Origin: Thereva unica
Lineage: Eukaryota > Arthropoda > Insecta > Diptera > Therevidae
Length of the DNA: 64,000 nt
Direction of reading: 5' to 3'
Assembly: GCA_949987705.1 (NCBI GenBank)
Contig: OX465282.1
Location: 7,428,501-7,492,500, forward strand
In this document: positions 33,065 to 45,660 of the stretch, in pieces
Layout of the letters: every line of letters begins with the position of its first letter
How positions within the stretch are numbered: position 1 is the first letter of the stretch
Made by a program: the position numbers and the translations under genes
Notes under the pieces: generated by a model
Seen by the model: the letters and a program-made list of their open reading frames with translations, nothing else
Told to the model about the DNA's origin: nothing
The model's database searches: none

Positions 33065-34990
33065 ATTTGCCCATGAGTTCAGGGGAGTTCTAATGCATGA
33101 CCGTAGCTGTTTCTGGGCATTTCATTGCATAATGCAGCTGTGTTGATTCGAGCCTGATCAGCCCATACAAAGCTTTTGTAATGCGCTCTCTGAGCACCAT
33201 ACCAACAAGATAGTGATCCGAGTCGAAGTTGTCACTTTGGTACGTTCGTACCATCATCAGACCCGAAAGGTGGCGGCGGTCTATCACCACATGGTCTGTT
33301 TGATTGCGAGTGGCTCCATCAGGAGATACCCAGGTGGCTTTATGGATATCTTGACGCGAGAATCTAGTACTTGCAACGACCAAGTTCTTACTTACTGCCA
33401 TCTCTATAACTCGTTGTCCATTGTCGACATATTGCCTGTATACGGACTCCCGGCCATCTTTGGCGCTCAGATCTCCCAGTATGATTTTTACATCGTACCT
33501 GGGGCAGGCATTAAGTTCTCAACTAATTCGAAGAATGCTTCTTTTTCATCGTCAGAGGACTCTTCTGTCGGTACGTGAAGGTTTATGAAGCTGATGTCCT
33601 TTAATTTACCTCGCATACGAAAGGTGCTTTTCGTTTTTTGCTTTAAAGCCGATAATGGTATTCTTCATTCTTTTTCCTTGACCACAAATCTGGTGTTTTG
33701 TATGACAACTGTAATATAAATCATACTCAGGTTTTTGCAAAACATCATTCCCTGTCTATCTCATCTCCTGGATGACGGTAATGTCAGCTTTAGGCCCCTA
33801 TTCCCATAGTAACGTCCCTTTTTTTCTCTCACCTCACATTTTTTGTCACGTCACTTTTAAAGTGATATTCCCATAGTCGAGTGACAAGAAAAGTGAGTTA
33901 GTGAGTGAGATAAAATGTGACAAAACTATTTGCAAGAGTGCAGGCAAGTCAGATCAACAAAAAGTAATTTAGAAAAGCAATTTAGCTCAAAATTCTAAAG
34001 AAATTTAAAACTTTGAACTTTCTGAAAATGTAATTTGATAGTGATGAGGAGAAGAGCGAAGATTTAAGGTATATAGCAAGAAAAATAGGGATAAATCAAA
34101 TACTTTGCATGTGCCTGTTTGACGTAAACGAATATTTCATGTTTTCTTAACAATTTAATAGATTTATTTCTCTTCAAAATTAGACCAAATTTCAGAATCT
34201 CCAAGGAACTGTTATTCTTCTTGAGATTTTAGAACCCAATATGGAAAAACAATAGATTCAACATCGGTTCTTCCAATAATAAAAAAAATCGCCGCTGTGT
34301 TGCGTTTCTTTGCGCAAAGATAATATCACTACCTTGGCAATGATTTTAATGCGGATGATGTTTTGAATATTTTTGAGAGGGAACTTTGTTCTTTGGTAAT
34401 AAAATTTTCTTCGACGTCTGAAGAGAAAGTGGACCTAAACTATTCAGCATCAGCAAACAATCCGTCCTTTTCTTCTAAACTCTACTTTAGTTTGGTCACA
34501 TTTTACGCCCTTCGACATCTGCTGGTTTTTTTCCATAAAGGCAACAATACAATCAAATTTTCTCCTGCTTTTAACTTTAACTCGAGAATTTAAGAATAAT
34601 TTAAAATTACCAAAAATATTTAAAAACTAATTTTTACCATCCTTCGATGCTTTTTAATTTAAAAAAAAATGTCGCGTCAGCTAAAAATTTCCCGTGACAA
34701 AAAGTGACAATTATCTGTGAGAAACTATAAATGACTTCGGGAATGCCACACTCTCACTTTTGTGACAATTCTCACTCAGGTGACTATGAGAATATGAAAA
34801 CCGGTTTGTCACATTTTCCAATGGTTGAAGTTACTATGGGAATAAGGGCCTTATACTTTGACAGGGTATCGGCTAGATGTTGTGTAGCTTGAGTTCTGAA
34901 CAGAGTTCGAACATTCCATGAGAAAATTCGAAAAACATTTTTTCGTTGTCGTGGTCGTCATCGTTTATTCCAGTATCCGAGATATGTTGC
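33065..34990 (-). mobile_element. RTE-like LINE endonuclease region, interrupted by a Harbinger element
   Basis: In minus-strand order: the endonuclease start at about 34925-34854 (SWNVRTLFRTQATQHLADTL, then SKYK), the Harbinger insertion (34850-33793), then the endonuclease core at 33670-33420, with a frame reading VKIILGDLSAKDGRESVYR, and the catalytic-domain end at 33401-33090 (THKATWVSPDGATRN-like, QTDHVVIDRR, SDHYLVGMVLR). It retains the family order but has stops and a missing RT. The joining sequence upstream of 34990 is not identified. Confidence 0.72.
33793..34850 (+). mobile_element. Decayed Harbinger transposon (1058 bp, TTA target duplication)
   Basis: The ends GGCCCCTATTCCCATAGTAA and, reverse-complemented, GGCCCTTATTCCCATAGTAA are inverted repeats; TTA flanks both (33790-33792 and 34851-34853). 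The plus strand between about 34190 and 34320 keeps pieces of a transposase N-terminus in shifted frames: FRISKELLFFL, then EILEPN, then IIKKIAAVLRFFAQR (34276-34320). This order is what I recall for HARBI1-like transposases, before the catalytic DDE domain. No catalytic domain is present. Confidence 0.72.
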
Positions 34991-35112
34991 TCCTTCCATA
35001 ATAATTATTTTTCCGGGTGAGGTTATTAGCCTCATGCCAACATTATTGATGGTTATGATCGCACTTCCATCAGTCCGAAATATTTGCGGCACGTGCATGT
35101 TATCCTACATAT

Positions 35113-35176
35113 GCCCCTTAAAAAGTCAACTGGCCGGTGTTCGCCCGTTGTAAGGCCATTTTTTTAATTTTTACTC
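35113..35176 (-). repeat. GC-rich block, inverted partner of 30510-30570
   Basis: The reverse complement reads GAGTAAAAATT..AAAAATGG, CTTACAACGGGCGAACACCG and GCC..TTTTTAAGGGGCATATG, the same order as at 30510-30570. Confidence 0.6.
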
Positions 35177-36113
35177 ATGTATTATTATGGCTAGTTGTAC
35201 CATGGTGGCCATGATTTTTTTGGCAAATGATTTTGACCATGTTGTTATGTTTCCTCAATTCTGCACCAAATGCGTTTGCCTGCTTATTCCACCATGCAGA
35301 TGTAAATCATGCAACTTCAGTTTTTGTTTTAGGGGTATTGTTTTATTTACCTAGTTTAGACTGGTTGCAATACCACTTGTTCTCTTCTAATTCTAATTCT
35401 TCCAGCCTGCCGTATGAGATAATAATTACCCTAGCTGGTCATGCTTTTATGATGTTAGGTGCTGTTTGTGGTAAACTTTCTACGGTGTAGGTCTTGCCCT
35501 AATGTTTTTCGCCAGAATTTGCTGGTTTTAAGCCTTGTTGTTATGCTACTCTTGTATCATTCCTCGTTGTTTTGGTACATTTTACAATTCAGATAAAATC
35601 AATTCTCTTATCGAAGTAAATGTTGTTTTTAAAAATTTTCTAAATTGAATAGTCTTCATAAAAACACAAATTACTGTGATATTCTTGCTAAATTTTTTTT
35701 ATTACTCCTTGAACAACACTCAACAACATTGTTTTCGTCATAACTTTTTACATTTTACAAATAAAACGAAACTTATTTATGATTTCTGGAAGGTCTCTTT
35801 ACAAAATCAATTTCTTTGAATTTGTTTTGTTTGAATGAAATTTCCCTCTGGATCATTCTCCTCCAAAAAAAATAAAAGGAAAACAAAATTTATGATCTCG
35901 AAAAATATTTTTTTTATCTAAATCGATACTAACGAAGTTAACTTTTTTTTCGTTGTTGTATATAAGTCCAAAGGAGTATATTTCTTTAACTTGGACTCCC
36001 TCAATAAATATATGGATAAAATGCCATAACTTTCAGTGATAAATTTTAGATATTCTTATAAGTAGTTAACAAAAAATACGTGATGATACCATACCGTCTC
36101 TATACTTTAGGTT
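35177..36113 (+). other. Intron 4 stretch, no feature seen
   Basis: AT-rich with T-runs. The 87-codon ORF at 35227-35490 has no recognised motif. Confidence 0.4.
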
Positions 36114-36155
36114 TTGTTAATATGCCTTCACTTGCACCATACGAACGACGACTAT

Positions 36156-36767
36156 ATGTCGATGATGTTTAAGATTATATATATTATCGTTAAGAATGGG
36201 TTAAAGGTACGTGAGGGCACAAAACAGGCAAACAAACTACGTGACTTCGATTTCCGCTCTCGCAGAGTGAATTCTTTTGCAAATGATTTTTTTTTTGTAT
36301 TTTATTTTCCTGAATTCATTTTGGTGATGCCATCATCGTCGTCATCATTAATCTTTATTTATGGGAAAAAGAAAGAGAGAATATGCTTAACGCATCTTGA
36401 AATCCTTTTTATATTTCATAAAGCGACACAAGTCCGTGATGTAATCAAAAATAATGAGGTCCTGTCATATAAACGACACGGGGTAAAATCCCCTCTTGAT
36501 ATCCTTTCTGTTTTTTTTTTTTTTTTGGATAAACTTTTACCTTCGATTCATGATTTATTTATACCTTTATTTATGGGGCCCTGTTTTTATTCTGGTGTGT
36601 TGTGCCCATTGAGAAGATTGTCTAAATCAGACAATGTTTTTTTTTTATATTTTATTGCAAAATACAATCAGAGAGAAAATTTTATAAGCAACCTTTTTTT
36701 TTGTTTCTTAACTGGGCATTGCATGTGCCTCTTGTGGCTCGTTAGAGAGTGGCACGTAAATAGGTGA
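36156..36767 (+). other. Unusually long open frame (203 codons from ATG), unidentified
   Basis: The frame is open from 36114, and the first ATG is at 36156. The product is rich in Phe, Leu, Ile and Lys, with runs of Phe encoded by T-tracts (TTTTTTTT blocks at about 36288, 36511 and 36693). There is no domain I recognise, no close TATA or Kozak context, and the T-tracts themselves suppress stops in this frame. It is not in phase with the host gene's splicing needs. I regard it as probably non-coding but list it because its length is exceptional for this window. Confidence 0.2.
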
Positions 36768-37929
36768 AAAACCTGGCGGTGAAGTGGTGTGATGTAAGAA
36801 AAATCGACAGTAAATCGGTATTACCTTGCCGAAAGCAGCAACTAACTCTACGAAAAGTAATCATGTTATATACCAAATTATATATCCAAGTAACTGATAC
36901 TTTGTAAGCTCTTTAATAGCTACCGGATATTAGAGCCGTTTTTTCTTTGCTTTTGTTCAAAGTGTTTCCAAAAAAAAACACTCTACAACGCTTCTCACCT
37001 GGTTGTAGGTAATGGTAAATTTCAATTATTCCTCTCCCTCCAGCTACAATTTCGCGCATTTCGGTTTTCACTTTTCGTGCAAATAAGTGACAACATTTTT
37101 TTTATTATAAATAAAAAAAAAATGTTTTTGTAGGTTTTCATTAAAACAATATAAGTGAAAGTGTTTGTGAAGGTGAACGACCTTAACAAAAAAAAAAAAA
37201 TAAAAACACTTTTGAATTCGCGGTTACGCATGTAGCTAGAGTCTCTATTATTATTTAATCAATACCTGAGACATGCGAGCTTAACTTTTTTTTTATTGCA
37301 TAAATATATCACTGTAAAAATTTTCCTGCCCGGTGATAAAAATTTACCTTTTCTGATATAATAATAAAAATAGATAAAAAGGAAACCACAGATGATTTAA
37401 AGTGAGTGCAGAAATGTGACCACAAGATAAAATAAATGTGCAATCAGGTATTTTCTGCGCTGACTTCATCATATGAAGACAGTAAAGTAATGTTGTTTTA
37501 AACCTGATTAAATTGTGGTAATGTGGGATAGTAGTTAGTGGTGGCTAGTTCCACTTTACTTAATACCAAAATTGGTTTATTTTTATTACTTATATGTTAT
37601 GTTCAGAATCTCAATGTCGGCATATTGCAATTGCTTAACTCTTTCATAGCGGTGGTACCTTTCACGTGGGTTTGTTCGTTCGTGTTGATTTAACCTCACT
37701 TTATAGTTGCTATATAGTATATATATTGTAGTATATACCAATGTGGAAATGTGGCTGATACTTTGTATGGTATGAGGATTAATTAAAAGATTATGTTTTT
37801 TTGAAGGGAATTTTAATCGATTTTTGTTAGTTGTGAGTTGAATTGTGGTGTATTTAAATTGATGGTTTAGAATCTGGTAAAGTTAAAAAAATGAAATGGT
37901 GGTGCTGTAGTCGTTCGTGCATTTTTTAC
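36768..37929 (+). other. Intron 4 stretch, no feature seen
   Basis: AT-rich, with A/T homopolymer runs and no supported element. Confidence 0.4.
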
Positions 37930-39400
37930 TAATCAGTTTTTTTTGGTTTTACATTGCTGTTGAGTTCTACAACCTTGTTTCAAGCCTATCTCTGCAATAT
38001 GAGAATATAATTGCCGCTGGTGATTTTAATGTTGATCTGTTGAAGGATATTATACCCTCCAATATCTTTAGATATTTTCTTAAATTTCTGTATCCAAATC
38101 CCGTCCTAACTTGATGTTCTAAGTGTTACCTCCATTGATTCGGTACTAAAATACAATCAAATTTCACCTCCCAGCTTTTTTGACTATGATTCCTATCCCT
38201 TCGTTTTGCTTTCCTTTGTTCTTCTGCGTCTTCTTCATTTTCATATCGCGACTATCTTTAAACCGGCTTTCTGAAGTAACCTTCTCTACACCGTAGAGCG
38301 ATATCTTTTTTTTATGTGATAGACTAGACACTAGAGGCTTAGGGAAAGCCCCTTTGTACTGTTCGACAAATTATTTTTTTTGCGTACAGTGCAATGTCGA
38401 ACAGCAGCTCTAGTCGGAAGATAGAGAAAAGAAAGAGAGAGAGAGAAGTAGGAAGGAGTTGCCACAACCTAGCCGCGATATTTCATTCCTACTCCCAACC
38501 ATTTCGCGACTCTGGCATCGGGGCATCGAGAAACAACTCACTGGAGTGTTATGCCTCCTGAAACGAGTTGAATCTCATCGACCAACCGATGACATGCGCT
38601 TGGTAGAGCGGGGAAGGACTAGCGAAGGCTATGACGAGGAATCAGGAATGTAAAGAGGGGAGAAGAAAGAGGGAAAGTTATGTGGGTGGGAAAGTGGAAA
38701 AGTTGAAGGACCGGGTGGCTGGCCAGAATTCGAACCCGAGACCTCTGGGATAGTAGTCAGGCGCCTTACTTTCCATCTCTTCAAACAGCATTGGCTGGGA
38801 TAATCTGTTTCCCCGTTTTCTTAAGCTTCTATCGCCGCTAACAGCAGAAACTAGCTCGCATATCTTCAATTACTGCCTGAAATCTTCTCAAGTTCCGTCA
38901 CTTTGGAAAAAATCATAGTGATTCCTTTACCAAGTAAATCCTCTCCAGATGACATAACAGATTTTCGTCCCATCAGTATTTTTTCTTTTCTTGCCAAAGC
39001 CTTTGAAAAAATTCTTTATATACAAGTATTACGATACGAGTCGTAACAACCTCCTCTCTAAATACAAGTCTGGCTTTCGTAGATCCCTTAGTTGTGAAAC
39101 GGCAGTATTAAAGGTAACGACTGATTTGCGTTCTGCGCTCGACATTGGTGACATCGCCATACTGGTTCTGTCATTTGATTCTGACTACTGCTCTTCAAAC
39201 TTAACTAATTCTATCACTTTTCTTCTTCTGCCATTTGACTTTTCGCTTTTCTTTTCTTTACTAGGCTTCACCTTAACAATATTGTATCCACGTTCCTACC
39301 TTGGAGTTCCGCAAGGCTCTATACTGGGCCCTCTTCTCTTTTCACTGTATGTTAATGATCTTCCCGCTGTTAATTTTCCACATAAGAAGATTTGATCATG
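37930..39400 (+). mobile_element. CR1/Jockey-like LINE (endonuclease and RT pieces) split by a SINE
   Basis: Before the SINE, 37950-38110 encodes YENIIAAGDFNVDLLKDI, the endonuclease GDFN motif. After it (38769-39400) shifted frames give PLPSKSSPDDITDFRPISI, then YKSGFRRSLSCETAVLKVTT with DLRSALDIGDIAILVL, and YLGVPQGSILGPLLFSLYVN followed by DLP. The catalytic YADD box that should follow is not readable, and an internal rearrangement follows ILVL. It is a pseudogene. Confidence 0.75.
38309..38768 (-). mobile_element. SINE copy 2, inserted in a LINE
   Basis: It is the reverse complement of the SINE at 5402-5863: the plus strand starts with the T-run and ATGTGATAGACTAGACACTA, passes CCTGAAACGAGTTGAATCTC, and ends in the B-box complement (ATTCGAACCCGAGACC near 38727) and AGTCAGGCGCCTTA. 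It stops inside the A box, so it is 5'-truncated by a few tens of bases. Confidence 0.85.
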
Positions 39401-39539
39401 TGTCTGGTGTCCAAAATTGCCTCCACAATCCCTGCGCTCAATTAATTATCACATTCCCGCACATCATTCCTTAATTGGTAGTCACTAAACGATCTCCTCC
39501 ACCTTGGTCCTAAACTACAAAATAATATTTTCCTAGAGA

Positions 39540-39800
39540 AAATGCATCGCCATACACACGATATTCATCTCCAATGCATTCTATGTCGTCGCAACACACA
39601 AAAGTCAATGGAGTTCTATCGATTGTTAACTGTTAACTGTCAGCTACGATATGCCCTCTGCCCCTTACATATTTAGCATGCAGGACACTACGACAGTTCT
39701 GCTACGATTTATCAGCTTGATTTTCTTTCTACACCAAAAATGGTGCCAGAAAATTTCTATGTGGATGACGCACTATTTCATGCCTACGACACATTTAAGT
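39540..39800 (+). pseudogene. Possible BEL/Pao reverse-transcriptase scrap
   Basis: A plus-strand frame reads LDFLSTPKMVPENFYVDDAL, then FHAYDTFK and a stop. An N-F-Y-V-D-D box followed by a short helix is typical of BEL/Pao RT, but no second RT motif is clear and the context upstream is scrambled. 39801-40317 shows nothing. Confidence 0.3.
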
Positions 39801-40317
39801 AAGTGGCTGCAGCAATAAAAACTTTACATTCAAAATTATTTTTTATTTTTTGGTTCATTTTAAAATAAAAGCGCATTTTTTGGCGTTTTTAAACTATTTA
39901 TTTTTTATACGACGAAAGGTAAATCTTGCAGCCTGTTGGGGCTCTGACCCTGACCCTCAAGAATCTTCCATCGTTCTTGCGTCTACACCTTTGTAACCTG
40001 AAAATTTATCATTTATCAAGACATTCTTGGTGGGAAGGTGATATCAGTATTTTGGAATGCAAAAGAATTTCGGAGAATTGAATACCTTAAAAAGGACAAA
40101 ATAATAAATTATAAAACTGTAGATCACTTTTGGGTTGATTAAGGTTGACGCTAATAAAAATATGCAAAAAAATGATGACTAATGAACGCTATTTGGGCAT
40201 TTAAGGTAAACGATAATTAATGCTGTGTATCCAATTATCGGGCGATCGTCTATTTCTGAAACTAAAAACTAGGCAAAGTGGATGCGAATTTGTGTGTAAC
40301 ATAATATAACGCTCCTT

Positions 40318-42000
40318 TAATCCCTCATGGGACATAAGGCGGAAACAGTTGCCCGTCAGCGGACTCTACCTTGATCAGGCTTTACTCTACAGCTCTCAGC
40401 CCTGACCAGGATCTTCCAGTTGTTGCGGTCGCTGCTAGTAGAGTTCACCTCCATGTTGTGCTGGGATTTTCGACTCGACGGGATCCTTGAGGATTCCAGT
40501 CAAGAGCCTGTGTGACTAGATTCTCGTTTTTGGCGTCGCAAGGTGGGGCCAATCCAATTTCATTCCTTTCGCCTGATTTGGTCGTCTATCCTTTCTTGAC
40601 CGGCACAGTGCTATAGCTCTCCATTTGAAATTCTGTCTTGCCTTTCTGAATCCAGCTTGCGTTCGGTATACTGCCTCTCTTATCTTTGATAATAATATGT
40701 GGGACAAGATTTTACCCACAGTAGATAATAGGCAGATGCTTCGACAATTGACACATATTGTTAGATCCCACTTTTCTGTTATTTGGACTATGATACCTTT
40801 CGTCTAATCCTCCGGAAAGGTAAAGGTATTCTATGTTTTTTTCAAGATTGGCTGTACTGTATTTGCTGTGAGGCTTGAGTCAGCTTTCAACAATTCTGGC
40901 TGGAGGTCATCTTTTGCAGCTGCTTTACCATTAGCCATTGCATAAATTGCGTTTACTATTTCTGTCTTGGATGGGGTAGTAGCGATTCTTTTTAGCTGTG
41001 CATTGTTTTTGCTTTCTTCAGGTTCCTGCGAAAAAAAAACCATTCGGTGAGCGAAGAACTAATCTCTCCATCTTTGGAGTTGCTCCTGGTCACTGCACAA
41101 CAGCCTTCCATCCACAGTCTTTACGGCATGCTTTTTAGTAGAGTGATTTCCCGAGAGCTGTTTAGAGATTTGGTACAGCACCTTATAGTTGCCTGTGTTT
41201 TACCACATTTACCACGTTTTGTGCTCGTTATCTGTCGCCTTTTATCACGCTGGATGCTTCTTTTTACCTGCCGGTGTGATTGGGAGTATCCCCGTTCAAG
41301 TTGATGACGTTTGCGCGTGTATCTCCGCGCCTTATATTTTTTGCCAGGTTGTATCTGCGATCCAGTGTTGCTGGTTGCCTTGGACATAACCGACGCTTGT
41401 TTTCGCTGCTCTCCAACGTTTTTTTCGTCAGAGACTCTTTCCTTGCTTAAGGTTTGTTGTAGTTTCCCAGAAAATTCTCGCCTTTTAATGATGTCCCGCA
41501 GAAGGTCTACGTTAAACTGTCTACGGTTTATGGCATCGCGTTGGATGATTCTGCTTGCGGCGATTTTAAGGCGAATGGTGGTTACTTCCAGTGTCTGCTC
41601 CTTTAATGCTCCTGACATCCTTCAGAATAGTTCTCCATCTGCGGCTGACGGCCACGTGATCTATCTGGTTTCTCGTTCTATCATCGAGCGATACCCAGGT
41701 CTCCTTGTGTATCTTCTTATGACAAAAGTAAGCTCCACCTCACATGAGTTGGTGGAGCTATAGAAGTCAACGAAAAGCTCACCTTTGCTATAAGTGGTCT
41801 GGTCTATGCCTTGATTTCCAATTGTGTGCTCAAGGCCAGTGCTGTTGGAACGATCTGTGCGTTTAAGTACCCATTGAAAAAATGATGTCTCCCCTTGGAA
41901 TAGACCGAGAAACCTCATTCAGTCGCATATAGAACTCGTCCTTGGTGTCGTCGTCTGCGTCTTCAGTTGGAGCGTAGTATTGGACTTGCGTAGTACTTCT
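40318..42000 (-). mobile_element. RTE-like LINE, degraded, near full order
   Basis: In minus-strand order: the endonuclease end at 41918-41661 (GNQGIDQTTYSKGELFVDFY; STNSCEVELTF), the basic linker at 41618-41121 (DAINRRQFNVDLLRD; WKTTQ-like segments lost), RT entry at 41043-40831 (ATTPSKTEIVNAIYAMANGK, then AAAKDDLQPELLKA), RT remnants near 40720-40516 (ILSHILLSKIREAVYRTQAG followed by FR) and the C-terminal tail homologous to 15893-16195 at 40600-40318. Most of the RT palm is deleted. Confidence 0.72.
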
Positions 42001-42344
42001 TAGTCTGGTACGCAGCCGCAGGGTAATAAGTGTTGTCCATCGCCGATTCGTGTCAATGGCGTTTTTTATTGAAGCGGGTTGCTAGCCCTCAGCTCTACCG
42101 AATTAAAACTCTGTTTTGGGGCGCAGAGAGCTCACCGTTCGACCGTTTCCTGTTAGCTCCTTCCGAAGAAGTACCCCAGGGGGGCCCTGCGGGGAGGTGG
42201 GATCAGGACTTCCTATCAGAGCTAGTAGCTGTTCGCCTGCAGTAACTCTTCTCTGGTTTTGATAAAAGTGACAAATCGGGTGCCACCATCTACCGAGTCT
42301 TTATTAGCCATTCGTATTTGATCTCGCCTAGTATACAATTCGTA

Positions 42345-43167
42345 TATGTTTCTGGGTTGGCGCCCCAAAAACTACCTTGGCTTGCCTAGACAAGGTGCAA
42401 AATCGTGCCATCAAACTCATTGGCGATAGCACCTTTCGCGCCTCTATAGACCCTTTAAGCCACCGTAGGAATGTAGCAGCAGTCTCTATACTTGATCCCT
42501 ACCTCCTGCCTGCACGGCAATATTTTCCTGCAACATAAGACTAGCCCGATCGGTCCACCCCCATACTCTACAGCCCCCTTTCGCGCACAATACGTGCTAG
42601 AAGTTCGTTTATGAAGAGAACACCTCCTCGACTATAAAATAATCTCCCACAGTCAGTATTTCCGAACTCGTACAACATCCTAGAGTTCAAATGCAAGGCT
42701 CATAGACATTTTCTTTAGCACCCCCACACCCGCTCTATCCCGTTTATGACTAGGTTGATAAGTTGAGTCGAGTAGAGTTAAAATAGAGTTGAATTGACAT
42801 CATTAAACAGACTGAAACATGGAAGATAATCAGAACGAAATAATTTGATATTCCTGTGCAACCTACGCCGAGGGCAGACTTCACGGATAGTAAACAAACA
42901 AAACAAATGTCACTTCAACCCAATTACAACTCAACCCGCGTATATGAGGCGAAATATCAACCCGACCCCGGCAGGAGAGCTGAGTTGAGTTAAGTGGACC
43001 CAGTTTTAACTTCACCCCCGTATTTAACTGGATTGAACCTGGGGTGAACCTAGTCATAAACGGGGTACTATCCTCCTCTAGTCTTCAGACCAAGATTACT
43101 ACTAAACATTGCGGCATGACCTTAACAACAGGATAGGCTGATCGTACAAAGGTGACTCCTAAGCTTG
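42345..43167 (+). mobile_element. CR1/Jockey-like LINE, same family as 1-1806, 3' portion only
   Basis: From GTTGGCGCCCCAAAAACTAC, the sequence follows 1248-1677 closely (CTTGG..TTGCCTAGACAAGG; AGCCACCGTAGGAATGTAGC) with indels and stops. The 3'UTR is split by a MITE (42738-43065) and resumes CTATCCTCCTCTAGTCTTCA to ACTCCTAAGCTTGG. 42001-42344 has GC-richer sequence of unknown origin, including GTACCCCAGGGGGGCCC, possibly another RT scrap. Confidence 0.78.
42738..43065. mobile_element. TA-flanked MITE family, copy 2, inside a LINE 3'UTR
   Basis: The ends are TCCCGTTTATGACTAGGTTG and, reverse-complemented, CCCCGTTTATGACTAGGTTC; TA lies at 42736-42737 and 43066-43067. LINE sequence resumes directly after the second TA, which fixes the boundaries and shows the MITE is younger than this LINE copy. 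328 bp; relative to copies 1 and 3 it lacks part of the left interior. Confidence 0.8.
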
Positions 43168-45658
43168 GTTTTTCCAAATTCAAACAAATAGAGTTATAAC
43201 CGTAGCAATTTGTACACCAGACTAAAAACATGTACCTAGCCAAAAACTAAAGAAGTATTTTTTTATGGGTGACTGAAGCCACTACTATGTACTTCTCATA
43301 CTATTCTCGTACTTATTTCATCCTGTCTACTATATAATACCCTCTATTGAATTTAAAACTAATTGTTACGCTAATTGTCCTTCTTAAAAAACAAACACTT
43401 AAAGTCCTTTAAAGGTACATACATACAACGAAAATCAATACTCAAATTTCATGCTCATTATCCTCATTTCTGACATTTGCACCAACCATTCCCGAGTCCT
43501 CAAAAGGTCTTTTTAAATACCATTACAAGCAACCTTAAGTGTCGTATGACTAAGCCATAAAGGCCATCGACTGCGTGGTTGGACCTGAAGGTCAAAATTG
43601 AAATTAGATTACCACCGATGACAAATTATTGTAAGATTGTCACTTAAATATAATTTGAGCTATACCATATACGATTACAAAATTTGTTATAATATTAGTA
43701 TTGTTTATGATTGTGTTAAATTTTTATTTATTTTTTTATAGGAGTGTTCTGTGTAGGTGCATAATTATTTTTTAATAATTTCATTTGACTCAAACCCGCA
43801 ACAATTCATCTATTTATTCGGAAGTAAACATAAAAAAAATTCAAGACTAATCCATTATTAATTTCTCGAAAAAAAAATGAAAAAAAATTTCACCTTGCTC
43901 AAGTATACTCATCAAATATTTACCTTTGAAAACGTGCAAATATTGAATTTCGTTTACTTTTGTATAAAAACTCATTCATTTTTTAGAAGAAGAATTTCTT
44001 TGTCACTTCGAATAAATTTCGAAAGCTGATTTCATTCGTTTTCGAAAATGAAAAAAAAAATAAAAATGTATAAAGCTAATAAATTTCCATGGAACTGAAA
44101 GCATTGAACTTTAGCTCAAAACACTCTCGTATGCCCAAGATGCGATGCTAATATAGTAAAATTTTTATATAAGTTAACTGCAGTGACTCACAGCTCAGAG
44201 ATCATCTTCAAAGTGTAAAGAGCTATAGCAAAACTTGATACCGCTCCTTTTCTTCTCATCTTTCTTTATCGTTTTTTTCTCTTAAGTCGTAGGCGTTCCA
44301 AAAATTTTTATCCAGTTTAACAACTAGTTCGTTTGGCGGACCAAATAAAAAAAAACAAGAAACAAGATCGCTAGACTTTCATAGAGATCGCTCGCTTGAT
44401 CTTCCATAGCCCGAACGAAATCTTCATATTTCGCGCTACATTTGGCATAACTAATGGAGCTTAAATGTTGCGCAGGCCAACCACCAGACGAAATGACCTA
44501 AATTAGCGCACAGTGTTTTTGGGCACCATACAGGTGATGTTGTCAGACGAATGATTTTCCATTGGAGAATCCGACTTTGAACCAAAAAAAATAAAAACGC
44601 ACGATCAATCAAAGTCAATTAATATAGTAGATCGCGCTATGAAACAATTTCGAAATTCCTTCTCTATTGTTTCAGAGATTGATGAGATGTGATGTAGTAG
44701 TTAACAGCAGCAGCAGGTAGTTGTTAAAGAGAACAGGTTTTACTTTTGTGGAGCACTGGTTTTTGTTTATGATCAGTAAGCATGCTTTATGATCGGTGGC
44801 GTTTTTTTGTTTTTGTACTACTTAAATTACGACTAAACAGAAAGGGTTAGACGCAATTTGTTAGCTCTGTGAGATTTATTTGAGTCTACTTGGGAATTTA
44901 TGTTTTTTTGTAATTTTGCCCGCATTTTTGAATATTTTTACAATGGAATAATTCAATTGATAATAATGGGTTTGTGCAGCCACTGTACCAATTGTATGTC
45001 ATCATATTGTATTGTAAGTGTAAGTTAAAGTTCAATGCTAACATAATTGGAAGCACAATTTTATGTGTCATGGGATGTCTGTAATGTACTCTGCAATGCA
45101 CTAGAATTAGATCAACTTTCTATTGAATAATGAACGGATTTTTTACTCTGACCCCTTTAGACATTCGTGATCGAGTTATCCGGTGTCTTAGTATAATAGT
45201 AATATAAACCCTCTTTTCTAGACCGTTAATGCCATTAATTTTGTAAAACAAACTCAAGTTTAGCCAAGATATATTTTTTAATTTTAAAAACTATTGCTAC
45301 TCATTCACTTACCGACAATTATAACTTAATGTAGTTATTTCATAAGTACAAGATCTTGTAACGAGATACATGTATGAGATAAGTTACGTAGTCTTACATC
45401 TAACTAACTTACAATGTTTGTTTTTCAGCAATTGAATCGAAATTAGGTTTGCAAGCAAACTCTTGAATTTCATCTCAATATTGCTATTCATAATAAACTA
45501 ATTATGCAGGATGGTTGAGTCATTGATTTCAACTTTGGTGCCTATGCAGTACATTGCAACTAATGAGCAACTATGTTTCGTCACTGCTCGGCGACTGCAT
45601 CCCAAGGAACCAAAAGTAGCTCAGCTAAATTTTGAAGTGGTTCAGGTTCAGTGGCGAC
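43168..45658 (+). other. AT-rich intron 4 DNA, no element recognised
   Basis: No supported ORF or repeat. Long A-rich runs near 43830-43890 and 44050-44060. Confidence 0.45.
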
Positions 45659-45660
45659 TT

